From an uncultured Pelagibacteraceae bacterium (GTDB taxonomy: Bacteria > Pseudomonadota > Alphaproteobacteria > Pelagibacterales > Pelagibacteraceae), in assembly GCA_902603925.1 (NCBI GenBank), contig CACKWQ010000005.1, positions 1 to 57,332 on the forward strand: 57,332 nucleotides of DNA, read 5' to 3'. Each line of letters begins with the position of its first letter. Within the stretch, counting starts at the first letter, position 1. The translations under genes and the position numbers were made by a program. The notes under the pieces are model-generated. The model did no database searches. It was not told the DNA's origin and was given only the letters and a program-made list of their open reading frames with translations. Positions 55,792-57,332 of this stretch are shown here, in pieces.

Positions 55792-56373
55792 TTAATAAAT
55801 TTTTGACTTATTTTCTTTATTGTTTATAAGCCGTTTTATATTTTCTCTATGAGTAAAAAATATCAAAACAAACATTATTATATAAAAATAAAAATTTCCT
55901 TTATCAATTAAGACGTAATTAATGATTGGAATTGATAACGATGATATTATCGATGACAAGGATGAATATTTAAAAATTAAAAAAGTTAAAAACCATGTAC
56001 ATATAAATACAATCCCCAAATAAAAATTTATACAAAAAAGAATACCAATATATACTGCAACACCTTTTCCACCTCTAAATTTTAACCATATTGGAAATAC
56101 ATGTCCGATAAATATACATAAACTTCCTAAATATATATATTCTTGGAACTGAATATTTATAGTTAAAATTGGAATTATTGCTTTTGATAAATCCAAAATA
56201 AGAGTAGCGTAGCCAATATTTTTATTACCTGTTCTTAATACATTGGTAGCTCCAATATTTCCAGAACCAATAGTTCTTATATCTTTATTTAAAAATATTT
56301 TTGTTAATATATACCCAAATGGTATAGAGCCTATTAGGTAAGTAAATAAACTAATTAGAAATATCTCTATCAT
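55792..56373 (-). CDS. plsY: Glycerol-3-phosphate acyltransferase PlsY
   Basis: PlsY acylates glycerol 3-phosphate from acyl phosphate in the inner membrane. The 193-residue protein has multiple hydrophobic spans and the signatures GSIPFGYI, SGNIGATNVLR at about residues 37-47 and KFRGGKGVA in the second cytoplasmic loop. It shares one base with the dihydroorotase gene upstream. Confidence 0.95.
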   Translation of the reverse strand: MIEIFLISLFTYLIGSIPFGYILTKIFLNKDIRTIGSGNIGATNVLRTGNKNIGYATLILDLSKAIIPILTINIQFQEYIYLGSLCIFIGHVFPIWLKFRGGKGVAVYIGILFCINFYLGIVFICTWFLTFLIFKYSSLSSIISSLSIPIINYVLIDKGNFYFYIIMFVLIFFTHRENIKRLINNKENKSKIY

Positions 56374-57332
56374 TATTTTCTTTTATATTTGTATAATTCA
56401 TAACCTTTTACAAAGGTATTTAAAACAATCCCTTGAAGTTTCTTATTTTCTATAGAAGTGTTTTTAGATTTTGATATTAGTTTCTCTTTTTTTACTATCC
56501 AGGGTTTATAAACATCTACTATACAGAAATCAGCATCACTGCCTATTGATAAATTTCCTTTATTTATTTTAAGAATTTTTGCTGGATTACAACTTAAAAG
56601 ACTAATTAACTTTGTTAATTTTAAAGAACCATTGTGAAAAAGTTCTAATGAAAGTGGTAGTAATGTTTCTATACCTGATGCACCAGTTGCAGCTTGTGAA
56701 AATGTCAGTCTTTTTGATTCTTCATCCTCTGGTTTATGATCAGAAACAATTACATCAATTAAATTTTTATTTATACCTTTAATTAATTCAACTCTATCCT
56801 CTTCCGTTCTAAGTGGAGGTGATAATTTTAAAAACGTCCTAAAATCTCCTATATCATTTTCATTTAAAGTTAAATTGTTAATAGATACACCTGTTGTAAA
56901 TTTAACAAAATCTTTTTTCCTATCTATCACACTTAATGACTTCGATGATGATATTTGTGAGATATGATATCTACAATTGAAATCTTCTAGCAATGTAAGA
57001 TCCCTCTCAATAATAATTTTTTCTGCTAAATCGGTTATACCCTGTAGTCCTAGTTTTGTTGAGATTATTCCATCATTAACTGTTCCATTTTCAGCAAGCT
57101 CAAAATCTTCGGCGTGTTGCATTATAAGAGCATTTTGATCAAAAGCAGATCTCATAATCCTTGACATAAGTCTTGTATTTTGAATTGTTTTAATACCGTC
57201 TGTAAAACCAATAATTCCCTTTTTTTGTAATAAACCGAACTCTGTCATATTCGTACCCTCAATATTTTTTGTAAGAGATGCAGTTGGAAAAATGTTTATT
57301 TTGGATTTATCTCTTCCTCTTCTTTTTAAAAA
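56373..57332 (-). CDS. pyrC: Dihydroorotase, class I (5' end beyond the window)
   Basis: Dihydroorotase closes carbamoyl-aspartate to dihydroorotate in pyrimidine synthesis. The frame stays open from the ATG at 57248 to the window edge, 28 more codons including FPTASLTKNIEG, so the start is outside. Visible are GIIGFTDG, QHAEDFEL with a metal-ligand-type His, and VSDHKPEDEESK. The first HxH metal motif is not in the window, so an inactive PyrC paralogue cannot be excluded. The pyrC-plsY order is typical of alphaproteobacteria. Confidence 0.9.
   Translation of the reverse strand, partial: FLKRRGRDKSKINIFPTASLTKNIEGTNMTEFGLLQKKGIIGFTDGIKTIQNTRLMSRIMRSAFDQNALIMQHAEDFELAENGTVNDGIISTKLGLQGITDLAEKIIIERDLTLLEDFNCRYHISQISSSKSLSVIDRKKDFVKFTTGVSINNLTLNENDIGDFRTFLKLSPPLRTEEDRVELIKGINKNLIDVIVSDHKPEDEESKRLTFSQAATGASGIETLLPLSLELFHNGSLKLTKLISLLSCNPAKILKINKGNLSIGSDADFCIVDVYKPWIVKKEKLISKSKNTSIENKKLQGIVLNTFVKGYELYKYKRK

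Overview
The window looks like a chromosome segment from a streamlined marine alphaproteobacterium of the SAR11 / Pelagibacterales type. Reasons: the DNA is very AT-rich, proteins are rich in Lys/Ile/Asn, genes are packed with 0-20 base gaps or overlaps, tRNA-Trp sits directly before secE, and the purB-purC-purS-purQ-purL-bolA-grxD string matches alphaproteobacterial order. The assignment rests on pattern and recalled family knowledge, not on a search. Apart from the accessory spot described below, nearly everything is core. No gene-free stretch exceeds 300 bases; the longest is about 240 bases at 15745-15985.

Layout. (1) 1-7855: rpsD, then a leftward run of sfsA, map, purB, purC, purS, purQ, purL, bolA, grxD (purine synthesis plus monothiol glutaredoxin/BolA). 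(2) 7879-9039: a CinA-type molybdopterin-binding-domain protein and a gamma-glutamylcyclotransferase-like protein. (3) 9036-12793, leftward: a three-gene set that fits synthesis (GpgS-type glucosyltransferase, HAD phosphatase) and phosphorolysis (GH13_18 phosphorylase) of the compatible solute glucosylglycerate. (4) 12894-13755: tRNA-Leu(UAA) with NAD kinase starting 5 bases after its CCA end. (5) 13755-17392: the accessory spot. It has small secreted or membrane proteins of unknown role, a secreted trypsin-like protease, and a complete tRNA-Thr(UGU) whose 3' 54 bases are duplicated exactly 1,473 bases away. The protease lies between the two copies, as expected for a tRNA-anchored integrative element or its remnant, but no integrase is present. 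(6) 17426-18172: rlmB.

(7) 18301-30854: tRNA-Tyr, tRNA-Gly, tuf, tRNA-Trp, secE, nusG, rplKAJL, rpoBC. (8) 31000-43898: a fused str-S10-spc-type cluster from rpsL to secY, without tuf, rpmD (L30) or rpmJ (L36) at their usual places. (9) 43903-46827: adk, rpsM, rpsK, rpoA, rplQ. (10) 46842-57332: rluC-type pseudouridine synthase, lipB, mgtE, panC, galU, UDP-glucose 6-dehydrogenase, a RidA-family gene, topA, plsY and a dihydroorotase running off the right edge.

The part most worth following up is 14390-17392. There a 54-bp tRNA-derived direct repeat, four arrays of 11-bp phased repeats and a signal-peptide segment conserved at the nucleotide level between unrelated genes occur together. Together they suggest a small system for acquiring or shuffling secreted-protein genes, possibly mobilised in trans.
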